NCBI GenBank assembly: GCA_041391925.1
Contig: JAWKNA010000007.1
Location: 248,001-312,000 of the forward strand
DNA length: 64,000 nucleotides
Source: JBPOFM01 sp041391925
GTDB taxonomy: Bacteria; Bacteroidota; Bacteroidia; Flavobacteriales; Flavobacteriaceae
Direction: 5' to 3'
The stretch's first letter is position 1; each line of letters begins with the position of its first letter. A model generated the notes under the pieces. It was given only the letters and a program-made list of their open reading frames with translations, did not search any database and was not told the origin of the DNA. Below are positions 34,635 to 43,360 of this stretch, in pieces. A program made the position numbers and the translations under genes.

Positions 34635-35855
34635 ATGGCCACTGAAATTTTTCTTTTAAACATTTCCGGACAAGATAAACCAGGTTTAACCTCAGGTTTA
34701 ACCAATGTCTTGGCGCAATACGACGCCAAAGTATTGGATATCGGTCAGGCAAATATTCACGACACTTTATCTTTGGGCTTTCTGTTTGAAGTTGAATCAG
34801 GAAATAAATCTTCTGCAGTTTTAAAAGATTTGTTATTTAAAGCGTACGAGCTTGGAGTCAAAGCTAAATTTACGCCTGTTTCATTAGAAGATTACGAAAA
34901 ATGGGTCTCAAACCAAGGAAAAGATCGTTACATTGTGACCATTTTGGGAGAAAAGTTAACTGCTGAGCAGATTTCTAAAGTCACCAAAGTCATTTCAGAA
35001 AAAAATTTGAATATTGATGCGATAAAACGATTGACAGGTCGTTTGTCTTTAACCAAAAAAGAAGACTATCCAAGGGCATCGATACAATTATCCATCAGAG
35101 GAAAAATAGATAATAAAGCCGAATTTACGGAAAAATTCATGCAGATTTCTCATGACTTGGATGTGGACATCGCTTTCCAAGAAGACAATATTTATAGACG
35201 AAATAGACGTTTAGTGTGTTTTGATATGGACTCAACCTTAATCCAAGCTGAAGTTATAGACAAGTTGGCAGAGTTGGCAGGAGTCGGAGAGGAAGTCAAA
35301 GCCATCACAGATTCCGCTATGAATGGAGAAATTGATTTTAAAGAAAGCTTTGTTCGCAGGATGAGACTTCTAAAAGGTCTAAGTGAAGATGTGCTTGAGG
35401 ATGTGGCTATCAATCTACCAATCACGAAAGGAGCAAAAAGGCTGATTGATGCCCTTAAAAAATATGGTTTTAAGACAGCTATTTTATCTGGCGGATTTAC
35501 CTATTTTGGGAATTATTTACAAAAAGAATTGGGTATCGATTATGTATATGCCAACCAATTGGAAATTAAAGATGGTCAGCTTACTGGTAATTATCTTGGA
35601 GACCTAGTGGACGGCAACAAAAAAGCTGAATATCTCAAGGAAATAGCACAAAATGAAGGCATCGATATTGCGCAAACTATCGCTGTAGGCGATGGTGCCA
35701 ATGATTTGCCAATGCTCAATCTTGCAGGTTTGGGAATTGCGTTTCATGCCAAACCAACAGTAAAAAACAATGCACAGAGTGCCATATCCAGTATTGGGTT
35801 GGACGGTATTTTATATCTTTTGGGTTACCATGATCGGCATATTGACCTATTGTAG
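34635..35855 (+). CDS. serB: phosphoserine phosphatase with N-terminal ACT domains
   Basis: A 406-residue SerB. Two ACT-like domains occupy about 5-85 (ISGQDKPGLTSGL) and 100-180, as in the mycobacterial-type SerB2, and the HAD phosphatase domain begins with FDMDSTLI (nucleophile Asp197, acid Asp199), with ILSGGFTYF and GDGANDLPML following. It catalyses the last step of serine synthesis; the ACT domains may sense serine. It starts 42 bases after the small membrane protein gene and is followed after 28 bases by a PAP2 gene. Confidence 0.95.
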   Translation: MATEIFLLNISGQDKPGLTSGLTNVLAQYDAKVLDIGQANIHDTLSLGFLFEVESGNKSSAVLKDLLFKAYELGVKAKFTPVSLEDYEKWVSNQGKDRYIVTILGEKLTAEQISKVTKVISEKNLNIDAIKRLTGRLSLTKKEDYPRASIQLSIRGKIDNKAEFTEKFMQISHDLDVDIAFQEDNIYRRNRRLVCFDMDSTLIQAEVIDKLAELAGVGEEVKAITDSAMNGEIDFKESFVRRMRLLKGLSEDVLEDVAINLPITKGAKRLIDALKKYGFKTAILSGGFTYFGNYLQKELGIDYVYANQLEIKDGQLTGNYLGDLVDGNKKAEYLKEIAQNEGIDIAQTIAVGDGANDLPMLNLAGLGIAFHAKPTVKNNAQSAISSIGLDGILYLLGYHDRHIDLL

Positions 35856-35883
35856 TAATACTTAAAGCATAATTTGAAATTCA

Positions 35884-36657
35884 ATGAATTATTTTATCAA
35901 AGTCATCTTATTATTTGCTCTTCTTTTTGGGTCAAGTATAAGTGAGGCTCAGGTTGCCAAGGATACATTGTTTTCTGACCCAACCGAATTTAAATTGAAG
36001 CAAGTGATACTCCCAGCTTCTCTAATTACTATAGGTATAATTGGGTTGGAAAGCCATACGTTAAAAGATATAAGTTCCGGCATCAATGAAGAAAGAGACG
36101 AACATATTGATGAGCAATTGACTATTGATGATTTTGCTCAATACTCTCAAATTGCAACCGTGTATGCCTTAAATGCATTTGGAATTCAAGGTGAACGAAA
36201 TTTTAGTGACAGAACATTGGTAATTGGTACGGCTCATTTTATAATGTCTTCAAGTGTTTTCATCATAAAATCAACATCCAACGTGCAAAGACCTGACGGA
36301 AGCTCTTTTAATTCTTTTCCTTCGGGACATACTGCCACAGCGTTTATGGGGGCAGAATTTCTTTGGCAAGAATACAAAGGTAAATCTCTTTGGTATGGAA
36401 TTTCAGGATACACCATAGCTGCATTAACTGGAGCTTTTAGGATTTATAATGACAGACATTGGCTCAATGATGTTGTTGAAGGTGCTGGAATTGGAATAAT
36501 GAGCACAAAAATTGCCTATTGGCTTTTACCTGTAATAAAAAATATGTTCACAAAGACAAGTAAAGAAAACTTAGAAAAGTCATCTGCCTTTTCATCAATT
36601 ATTTTACCTTTAGTAGGAAATAATTCTTACGGAATAGCTTTTAAGGCTTCATTTTGA
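35884..36657 (+). CDS. PAP2-family phosphatase
   Basis: A 257-residue protein with a signal peptide (MNYFIKVILLFALLFGSSISEAQ) and a PAP2 domain. The three catalytic motifs are visible: KSTSNVQRP, SFPSGHTATAF and RIYNDRHWLNDVVEG. Such enzymes dephosphorylate lipid pyrophosphates or phosphatidic acid; in Bacteroidota some act on undecaprenyl diphosphate or lipid A, and the exact substrate is open. Seven bases separate it from the next gene. Confidence 0.88.
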   Translation: MNYFIKVILLFALLFGSSISEAQVAKDTLFSDPTEFKLKQVILPASLITIGIIGLESHTLKDISSGINEERDEHIDEQLTIDDFAQYSQIATVYALNAFGIQGERNFSDRTLVIGTAHFIMSSSVFIIKSTSNVQRPDGSSFNSFPSGHTATAFMGAEFLWQEYKGKSLWYGISGYTIAALTGAFRIYNDRHWLNDVVEGAGIGIMSTKIAYWLLPVIKNMFTKTSKENLEKSSAFSSIILPLVGNNSYGIAFKASF

Positions 36658-36663
36658 TTATGT

Positions 36664-37149
36664 ATGTTAGTAGAATTTAATACCTTACCAGAAGAATCAA
36701 GAGTTTGGATTTACCAGGCCAATCGTTCATTTACCGATGAAGAAATTGATCAAATAAAATCCAAATTGGATAGGTTCATACAAAACTGGACCGCTCACGG
36801 CAGTGATTTACAATCAGGCTACGAGATTAAATACAAGCGTTTTATCATAATTGCATTAAACCAAAACTTAAATAAAGCAACTGGATGTTCCATTGATGCT
36901 TCCGTGCATTTCATACAGCAATTGGAAAAAGACTACAAAGTAGATTTGATGGATAAAATGAACGTTTCTTACAAACAAGGAGATTTCGTTGCTTATAAAT
37001 CCTTGATTGATTTCAAAAAAATGGCAAAGGAAAAAGCCGTTTCAAAAAACACCATTGTTTTCAATAACCTGGTTACCAATATTGCGGAATTCAATGAAAA
37101 TTGGGAAGTTCCTGCAAGTGAGAGTTGGCATTCTAGGTTTTTAAGTTAA
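36664..37149 (+). CDS. conserved protein of unknown function (often mislabelled ABC transporter ATPase)
   Basis: A 161-residue cytoplasmic protein. Notable segments are SRVWIYQANRSFTDEEID near the start, WTAHGSDLQSGYEIKYKRFIIIAL in the middle and DASVHFIQQLEKDY. Homologs in Flavobacteriaceae carry the name ABC transporter ATPase in databases, but no Walker A, Walker B or LSGGQ signature is present, so that name is not supported. It begins 7 bases after the PAP2 gene. Function unknown. Confidence 0.8.
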   Translation: MLVEFNTLPEESRVWIYQANRSFTDEEIDQIKSKLDRFIQNWTAHGSDLQSGYEIKYKRFIIIALNQNLNKATGCSIDASVHFIQQLEKDYKVDLMDKMNVSYKQGDFVAYKSLIDFKKMAKEKAVSKNTIVFNNLVTNIAEFNENWEVPASESWHSRFLS

Positions 37150-37271
37150 ATATCTCTTAATGTTATTCATTTAGGATACTTAATAACATAAATCGACGTT
37201 TAAATTGTGAATTTGCAATATTTGTTACATTGCTCGCTTATAAAAACATTTTTATTTTCAAATCAGCTACT

Positions 37272-37709
37272 ATGAAAAAAAATATTTTATTGACATGTCT
37301 GTTTGTAGTTCTTTGTTATACGGTCCATGCACAAGAATGGCATACGAATATGGACGAGGCAAAAAAAATAGCTTCTACCAATAACGAAAAAATACTTTTG
37401 GTGTTCCAAGGTTCTGACTGGTGTGCACCCTGTATGAAACTGGACAAACAAATTTTTCAAACCGAAGAGTTTCAAGGGTTGGTGAAAAACAATTTTGTGA
37501 TGCTTAAAGCGGATTTTCCTAGAAAAAAAGCCAATAAACTCTCGCCAGAATTGGAGGCTCAAAATGCTAAATTAGCTGAAACATATAACACCCAAGGTTT
37601 TTTTCCTCTGGTAGTTGTTTTGGATAAAACTGGAAAACTTTTAGGGAAGATGGGTTATGAAAATATCTCTCCAAAAGAGTATTATAATAAAATACTAGCG
37701 ATTAAATAA
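37272..37709 (+). CDS. exported thioredoxin-family protein
   Basis: A 145-residue thioredoxin-fold protein. The ATG at 37272 gives the signal peptide MKKNILLTCLFVVLCYTVHAQ; an in-frame start at 37230 would put 14 extra residues before it. The redox motif is GSDWCAPCMKLDKQ, and GFFPLVVVLDKTGK contains the cis-proline. It opens a four-gene operon with ApbE, DUF4266 and DUF3570; its stop and the ApbE start share one base. Reduction of an exported Cys protein, for example the CxC tail of the DUF4266 lipoprotein, is a reasonable guess. Confidence 0.9.
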   Translation: MKKNILLTCLFVVLCYTVHAQEWHTNMDEAKKIASTNNEKILLVFQGSDWCAPCMKLDKQIFQTEEFQGLVKNNFVMLKADFPRKKANKLSPELEAQNAKLAETYNTQGFFPLVVVLDKTGKLLGKMGYENISPKEYYNKILAIK

Positions 37710-38704
37710 TGCAGAAAACTCTCACCTTTGTTCTGTTTTCTACGTGTTTTTTATATTTTACCTCACTAGCTTTTTCACAAAGCATCTACAAACGTACGTT
37801 GAAGCTGATGGGTAGTCGTTTTGACATTACGGTTGTTGCACAAAATCAAGAGGAAGGTGATGGTTATATTGATTTAGCCGTTGATGAAATCACCAGAATT
37901 GAAAAATTAATTTCTTCATGGGATGCCACTTCTCAAACCTCAGAAATCAACAGAAATGCAGGGTTAAAGCCCGTTATTGTGGATGTGGAATTGTTTGATT
38001 TGATTGAGCGTGCCAAAGGCATTTCAAAATTAACAGATGGTGCATTCGACATTTCCTACGCTTCCATGGACAACATTTGGAAATTTGATGGCAGCATGAC
38101 CGAAATGCCTTCGGAAGAAGCCATAAAAGCTTCTGTTTCAAAAATTGGTTACGAAAATATTATTTTGGATAAATCTAATCATTCTGTTTTTTTGAAATTG
38201 GAAGGTATGAAAATAGGTTTTGGTGGCATTGGAAAAGGCTATGCCGCTGATAAAGCTAAATCACTTTTGATGTCCAAAAATGTCAGTGCAGGTATCATCA
38301 ATGCTTCTGGAGATATGAACACTTGGGGCAAACAACCAAATGGCGAAGACTGGAAGGTGGCCATCACAAATCCGATGGATAAACACAAAGCATTTGCCTT
38401 ATTGCCCATAAAAAATGGTGCCGTTGTGACCTCAGGTAATTACGAAAAATATGTTACCTTTAATGGTGTTCGTTATACCCATATTATAGACCCACGAACA
38501 GGATATCCAGCGACTGGGATTATAAGCGCAACTGTATTTGCTCCAAAAGGGGAACTGGCGGATGCTTTGGCTACCTCGATTTTTGTCATGGGGATTGATG
38601 TCGGCTTAAACAGAATCAATCAATTGCCAAATATAGAATGTGTCATCATTGATGACAAAGGTGCCATTTTTACGTCCGATAATATTAAAATAGAAAAACA
38701 ATGA
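37709..38704 (+). CDS. apbE: FAD:protein FMN transferase (ApbE)
   Basis: A 331-residue ApbE with signal peptide (MQKTLTFVLFSTCFLYFTSLAFS). Family marks are MGSRFDITV at the N-terminus, GGIGKGYAADKAK in the FAD-binding part, SGDMNTWG, HIIDPRTGYPA and ADALATSIFVMG. It transfers FMN from FAD to a Ser/Thr hydroxyl in a D-x-x-[ST]-G-A-[ST]-like motif of extracytoplasmic proteins, using Mg. No classical substrate (NqrC, RnfG, FMN-binding domain) is next to it, but the adjacent DUF4266 protein carries SGAN. Overlaps both neighbours (1 and 4 bases). Confidence 0.95.
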   Translation: MQKTLTFVLFSTCFLYFTSLAFSQSIYKRTLKLMGSRFDITVVAQNQEEGDGYIDLAVDEITRIEKLISSWDATSQTSEINRNAGLKPVIVDVELFDLIERAKGISKLTDGAFDISYASMDNIWKFDGSMTEMPSEEAIKASVSKIGYENIILDKSNHSVFLKLEGMKIGFGGIGKGYAADKAKSLLMSKNVSAGIINASGDMNTWGKQPNGEDWKVAITNPMDKHKAFALLPIKNGAVVTSGNYEKYVTFNGVRYTHIIDPRTGYPATGIISATVFAPKGELADALATSIFVMGIDVGLNRINQLPNIECVIIDDKGAIFTSDNIKIEKQ

Positions 38705-38913
38705 TAAAAAGATTTTTAGGCGCAATCGTCTTGTCGCTGATGTTCTCATCATGTGTAGCTGTCAAAGAATATGAAAAAATCAATCTAAACGACCCGGACA
38801 TGGTGTTATCAGATAAGAAAGCTGATAGGAATATCTCAACATTTCATTCTTATAGAGAAGCAGCTTCTGGTGCCAATGGTGGCAAAACTGGAGGAGGCTG
38901 TGGTTGTAACTAA
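38701..38913 (+). CDS. DUF4266 lipoprotein
   Basis: A 70-residue lipoprotein: signal peptide MIKRFLGAIVLSLMFSS, lipid-attachment Cys18, then YEKINLNDPDMVLSD and a glycine-rich C-terminus ending in GGGCGCN (Cys67, Cys69). Just before this is REAASGANGG, with Ser56-Gly57-Ala58. The order thioredoxin, ApbE, DUF4266, DUF3570 with 1 to 4-base overlaps suggests one functional unit at the outer membrane or periplasm. The role of DUF4266 is unknown to me; covalent modification of its tail by ApbE is my inference. Confidence 0.88.
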   Translation: MIKRFLGAIVLSLMFSSCVAVKEYEKINLNDPDMVLSDKKADRNISTFHSYREAASGANGGKTGGGCGCN

Positions 38914-38927
38914 AGTTGTATGATTAT

Positions 38928-40235
38928 ATGAAATATTTTGCATCCTTACTTGCCGTTATTGGTTTTTCTTGTATGTCATTTGCCCAACAAGATTCAACAG
39001 AAGTTTATAAAAAACGGGTTTTAGAAACCACTGAAATCGATTTTTTAACCAGCTACTATTCTCAAGATGGCGACAATGCAGCCGTAAGCGGAGGTACAGG
39101 TACGGAAGAACTCACGGATGCCACGGGAACATTTGTGATTTCCATTCCTTTGAATGATGATGACGTTTTGACCATTGACGCTGGAGTTTCTGCTTACACG
39201 TCTGCATCCTCTAGTAACATAAATCCTTTTGATAAAAACAGTGCAGACCCATTTGTGGCGAGTTCTGGTGCATCAGCTTCCGATTTATGGGCCAATTTAA
39301 CAGGTTCATACAGTCATAGCTCTGATAATCGAAATAATGTTTGGTCTGCAAAACTATCAGTATCGTCAGAATATGATTATTTTTCAATTGGTTTTGGAGG
39401 AAGTTATGCCAAGCTTTTTAATGAAAAGAACACAGAAGTAAGCGTGAATGCCAATGTATATTTAGACACCTGGAATGCCATTTATCCATTTGAGTTGAGA
39501 CCCTTTGATGGCGGAAATGGATTGTCTGATAATTTTTTCAATCAACATACCATCACAGGAAACACTAATTATAACCCAACTTTCAAAAAATTCGATAATG
39601 AAGGGCGAAACTCGTATTCATTAGGTTTTGGGTTTTCTCAAATCCTATCGAAAAAGCTGCAAGGTTCTCTTGCCTTGGATTTTGTACAACAACAAGGGTT
39701 ACTGTCTACACCATTTCAACGTGTTTATTTCAGTGACATCGCTGATTCTTTTATTGAAGACTTTCAGTTGGCTGATGCCGTAGAACAACTGCCCGACACA
39801 CGATTCAAAGTCGCATTGGGTGGCCGTTTAAATTATTACATCAATGAAATGTTTGTAGTGCGAACTTTCTATCGTTATTATTTTGATGATTGGGGAATCA
39901 ATTCGCACACGGCAAGTATTGAAATACCCATCAAGATTGCTGAGAAATTTACGCTGTATCCATCCTATCGTTATTACACTCAAACTGCAGCCGATTATTT
40001 TGCACCTTATGAAATGCATCTCTCAACTGATGAATTTTATACTTCAGACTATGATTTGTCAGATTATATTGCCAATCAGTTCGGTATTGGGGCTTCTTAC
40101 ACGGATGTATTTGCCAAATTCCGTTTTCTTGGCTATGGTCTAAAAAGTGTTGATTTAAAATACAGTTTATACGACCGAAACAGTTCGTTTACTTCAAGTA
40201 TCATTACGGCGGGAATAAAATTTGTCGGTGATTAA
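38928..40235 (+). CDS. DUF3570 predicted outer-membrane beta-barrel protein
   Basis: About 435 residues. The ATG at 38928 yields the signal peptide MKYFASLLAVIGFSCMSFAQ; a TTG at 38916 would add four residues. The mature part starts with the DUF3570 signature (TTEIDFLTSYYSQDGDNAAVSGGTG shortened here to its first half, then ELTDATGTFVISIPL) and consists of alternating amphipathic strands rich in Tyr, Phe and Ser, ending with a strand typical of barrels. It closes the thioredoxin-ApbE-DUF4266 operon, starting 14 bases after DUF4266. It may anchor or export the DUF4266 product. Confidence 0.88.
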   Translation: MKYFASLLAVIGFSCMSFAQQDSTEVYKKRVLETTEIDFLTSYYSQDGDNAAVSGGTGTEELTDATGTFVISIPLNDDDVLTIDAGVSAYTSASSSNINPFDKNSADPFVASSGASASDLWANLTGSYSHSSDNRNNVWSAKLSVSSEYDYFSIGFGGSYAKLFNEKNTEVSVNANVYLDTWNAIYPFELRPFDGGNGLSDNFFNQHTITGNTNYNPTFKKFDNEGRNSYSLGFGFSQILSKKLQGSLALDFVQQQGLLSTPFQRVYFSDIADSFIEDFQLADAVEQLPDTRFKVALGGRLNYYINEMFVVRTFYRYYFDDWGINSHTASIEIPIKIAEKFTLYPSYRYYTQTAADYFAPYEMHLSTDEFYTSDYDLSDYIANQFGIGASYTDVFAKFRFLGYGLKSVDLKYSLYDRNSSFTSSIITAGIKFVGD

Positions 40236-40423
40236 TTCTTAATTCTAAGCATCATTTTATTTGTCTGTTTATTGACCATCAATTATCGCGGAGCGGAGAA
40301 GAACAATTTCTTAATAACCTTCTTGATAAAACTATCTTAAAACACTATCGACTTCCTTTCAAATATACTATTTTGGCATAGTTTTTAGTTACTAATACAC
40401 AGATTCAGAAAGCCAGATTATAT

Positions 40424-43342
40424 ATGCGTTTTATTTGCTCCCTCATTATTTTATTGATTGTTTCACAAAACTCTTTTTCTCAGGTAAATACAAATCCATT
40501 GCTTGCTAAAGACGCTGTTGCACAACAAAAATGGGTGGATAGCATCTACAATAAAATGACACTTGAAGAAAAAATTGGTCAACTTTTTATGGTGCAAGTG
40601 TATTCCCAAGACAAAAAATTGGATAAACCAAAAATTGTCAATCTGATTCTGAATCAAAAAATTGGAGGCATCATCTATACCAACGGAGACCCTGTCAGTC
40701 AAGCAAAACTAAATAACGAATTACAGGCGGCTTCGAATATTCCTTTATTGATAGGTATGGACGCCGAATGGGGTTTGAGCATGCGCTTGGATTCTACTTA
40801 CGCTTTTCCGTGGAATATGACTCTTGGAGCTATCAAAGATGATAAATTAGTGGAACAAACTGGTCGTTACATTGGAGAGCATTGCAAACGCTTGGGTGTA
40901 CATTTCAACTTCGCACCAGATGTGGATATCAATACAAACCCTAAAAATCCAATCATTGGAAATCGTTCCTTTGGAGAAGATCGGGACAATGTCACTCGGA
41001 AAGCTTCAGCATTCATGAAAGGGATGCAAGATGCCGGAGTTTTGGCAAGTGCCAAACATTTTCCAGGACATGGTGATACAGATGCAGATTCGCATAAATC
41101 ATTACCAACTATCAATTTCAATGCAAAAAGAATTGATTCCATCGAACTATATCCTTACAAAAAACTGATTCAACAAGGCTTGTCTAGCGTAATGGTTGCA
41201 CATCTCAACGTGCCAAGCCTGGAACCTCGGACTGGTGTTCCATCTTCATTATCCAAAGTAATTATTAATGATATCCTTAAAGAGAAGCTTCAATTTAAAG
41301 GATTGATTTTTACAGATGCATTAGGAATGAAAGGGGTTTCAACATTTAGCAATTCCGCCGACGTTGATTTGGCAGCATTCATGGCTGGAAATGATGTGTT
41401 GCTGATGTCAGAAGACCCAGAAAAAGGAATTTTAAAATTGGCTGAGGCTTATAATGCTAAAGAAATTTCAGAAGAACGTTTATCACATTCTGTAAAGAAA
41501 ATATTGATGGCAAAATATAAAGTCGGTCTCAACCATTACAGCCCTATTGGTACAGCACATTTGCTAGAGGATTTGAATCGACTCAAGGATGATTTGCTGT
41601 ATGATGAATTGATGGAAAATGCCATTACAGTAGTCCGCAATAAAAATGAAATTTTGCCATTGCGACATCTTGAGACCCGAAAAATGGCTTATGTTAAATT
41701 TGGTGATGATGATGGTTCACCCTTTTTGGAGGAATTGAAAAAATACACCAAAATCCATGAAATAAAAGCCGACAAGTTGGATGAAATGCTAACGTCGCTC
41801 CAACAATACAATACTATTATCATTGGATTGCATCGTTCTAACGCCAATCCTTGGAAACCTTTTCAATTCACTGATCAAGAATTGACGTGGTTATATGAAA
41901 TAGCGAGAACAAATACTGTCATTTTAGATATTTTTACAAGACCCTATGCCTTATCAGATCTTCGTAGCATTGAAAATATTGAAGGCATTGTCATGAGCTA
42001 TCAAAATAGTGAAGCAGCACAGCGAAAATCAGCACAGTTGATTTTTGGAGCCATTCCCGCTAAAGGTAATTTACCGGTTTCTGCTGGAGAAAATTTTAAA
42101 GTAGGCGATGGAATTGTTTACAATTCCATACAATCCTTAAGTTATGGTTTGCCCGAAAGCGTAGGAATGAGTTCAGATAAATTAAAGAAATTGGATTCAA
42201 TGGCATTATTGGCAATCAATCACAAAACCACACCAGGCATACAATTATTAGTAGCACGTAAAGGAAAGGTCATTTATAACAAATGCTTTGGAACTCACAT
42301 TTATGGTGAAAACGAACCGGTAAAATTCAATGATATCTATGATGTAGCATCGCTGACTAAAATGTTGGCCACATTGCCGATGATGATGGAACTTGAGGAT
42401 AAAGGCGTCATTTCCATTGACTCAAAATTAGGCCAATTGCTTCCAGAATATCGCGATTCCAATAAAAAGAATATAACATTAAAGGAAATGCTATCCCATT
42501 ATGCGAGACTGAAACCCTGGGTGCCTTTTTACATAGCAACATTAGATTCGGTAACAAAAAAACCGAGTGCAGCACTCTACAGGCGTAAGTTTAGTGAAAA
42601 TTTCAGTGTTAAGGTGGCCGAAGAAATCTATTTGCAAAAGGATTATCCCGATACCATCCAAAAATTGATAAAGGATAGTGATTTATTGCCTTCACAAAAG
42701 TATAAGTATAGCGATTTGGGTTATTATATTCTTAAGAAATACATTGAGAAACATTACGACAAACCTTTGGATGAGTTGGTACAAGAACACTTTTATCAAT
42801 CATTGGGAGCTAATTACACAACGTATAATCCTTCAGGAATTTTTAGTGATAGCCAAATTGTGCCTACTGAAGAAGATAATTATTATCGTTATCAACGAGT
42901 TCAGGGCTATGTGCATGATATGGGAGCTGCCATGCAAGGAGGTGTTGGTGGCCATGCGGGAATTTTTAGCAATGCCAATGACGTTGCTAAAATAATGCAG
43001 ATGTATCTTCAAAAGGGGTATTATGGGGGAAAACGATATTTAAAAACAGAAACACTCGACAAGTTCAACACTTGCTATTACTGTAGCAATGGAAACAGGC
43101 GAGGTCTTGGGTTTGACAAACCACAGCGAGGTGGTGGAGGTCCAACTTGCGATGGAATTTCAATGAAAAGTTTTGGCCACACAGGATTTACTGGAACCAT
43201 GGCTTGGGCAGATCCAGATAAACAAATTGTTTACGTATTTTTGTCCAACAGAACCTATCCTTCTGCCAATAATAACTTATTGTTAAAAGAAAACATTCGT
43301 ACAGAAATTCAGCGTTTTATCTACGAAGCAATTATTGAATAG
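40424..43342 (+). CDS. two-domain hydrolase: NagZ-like glycoside hydrolase 3 fused to beta-lactamase-like domain
   Basis: A 972-residue exported protein (signal peptide MRFICSLIILLIVSQNSFS). Residues about 35-375 are a GH3 N-acetylglucosaminidase domain with the NagZ loop KHFPGHGDTDADSH (211-224) and nucleophile Asp298 in FTDALGMKG. Residues 380-570 resemble the GH3 C-terminal domain. From about 580 to the end is a class C beta-lactamase/DD-peptidase-like domain with SLTK (Ser643, Lys646), YSD in place of YxN and a late GHTGFTG. The first half would release GlcNAc from cell-wall fragments; the second may act on peptides or esters. All catalytic residues I can check are kept. bshA follows by 18 bases. 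Confidence 0.9.
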   Translation: MRFICSLIILLIVSQNSFSQVNTNPLLAKDAVAQQKWVDSIYNKMTLEEKIGQLFMVQVYSQDKKLDKPKIVNLILNQKIGGIIYTNGDPVSQAKLNNELQAASNIPLLIGMDAEWGLSMRLDSTYAFPWNMTLGAIKDDKLVEQTGRYIGEHCKRLGVHFNFAPDVDINTNPKNPIIGNRSFGEDRDNVTRKASAFMKGMQDAGVLASAKHFPGHGDTDADSHKSLPTINFNAKRIDSIELYPYKKLIQQGLSSVMVAHLNVPSLEPRTGVPSSLSKVIINDILKEKLQFKGLIFTDALGMKGVSTFSNSADVDLAAFMAGNDVLLMSEDPEKGILKLAEAYNAKEISEERLSHSVKKILMAKYKVGLNHYSPIGTAHLLEDLNRLKDDLLYDELMENAITVVRNKNEILPLRHLETRKMAYVKFGDDDGSPFLEELKKYTKIHEIKADKLDEMLTSLQQYNTIIIGLHRSNANPWKPFQFTDQELTWLYEIARTNTVILDIFTRPYALSDLRSIENIEGIVMSYQNSEAAQRKSAQLIFGAIPAKGNLPVSAGENFKVGDGIVYNSIQSLSYGLPESVGMSSDKLKKLDSMALLAINHKTTPGIQLLVARKGKVIYNKCFGTHIYGENEPVKFNDIYDVASLTKMLATLPMMMELEDKGVISIDSKLGQLLPEYRDSNKKNITLKEMLSHYARLKPWVPFYIATLDSVTKKPSAALYRRKFSENFSVKVAEEIYLQKDYPDTIQKLIKDSDLLPSQKYKYSDLGYYILKKYIEKHYDKPLDELVQEHFYQSLGANYTTYNPSGIFSDSQIVPTEEDNYYRYQRVQGYVHDMGAAMQGGVGGHAGIFSNANDVAKIMQMYLQKGYYGGKRYLKTETLDKFNTCYYCSNGNRRGLGFDKPQRGGGGPTCDGISMKSFGHTGFTGTMAWADPDKQIVYVFLSNRTYPSANNNLLLKENIRTEIQRFIYEAIIE

Positions 43343-43360
43343 ACATTAGAAGCATTTAAA

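Noticed and set aside
40424..43342. Simple beta-lactamase resistance gene
   Set aside because: The serine-hydrolase domain is only the C-terminal third of a GH3 fusion, and its second motif is YSD rather than the class C YxN, so antibiotic resistance is not supported.
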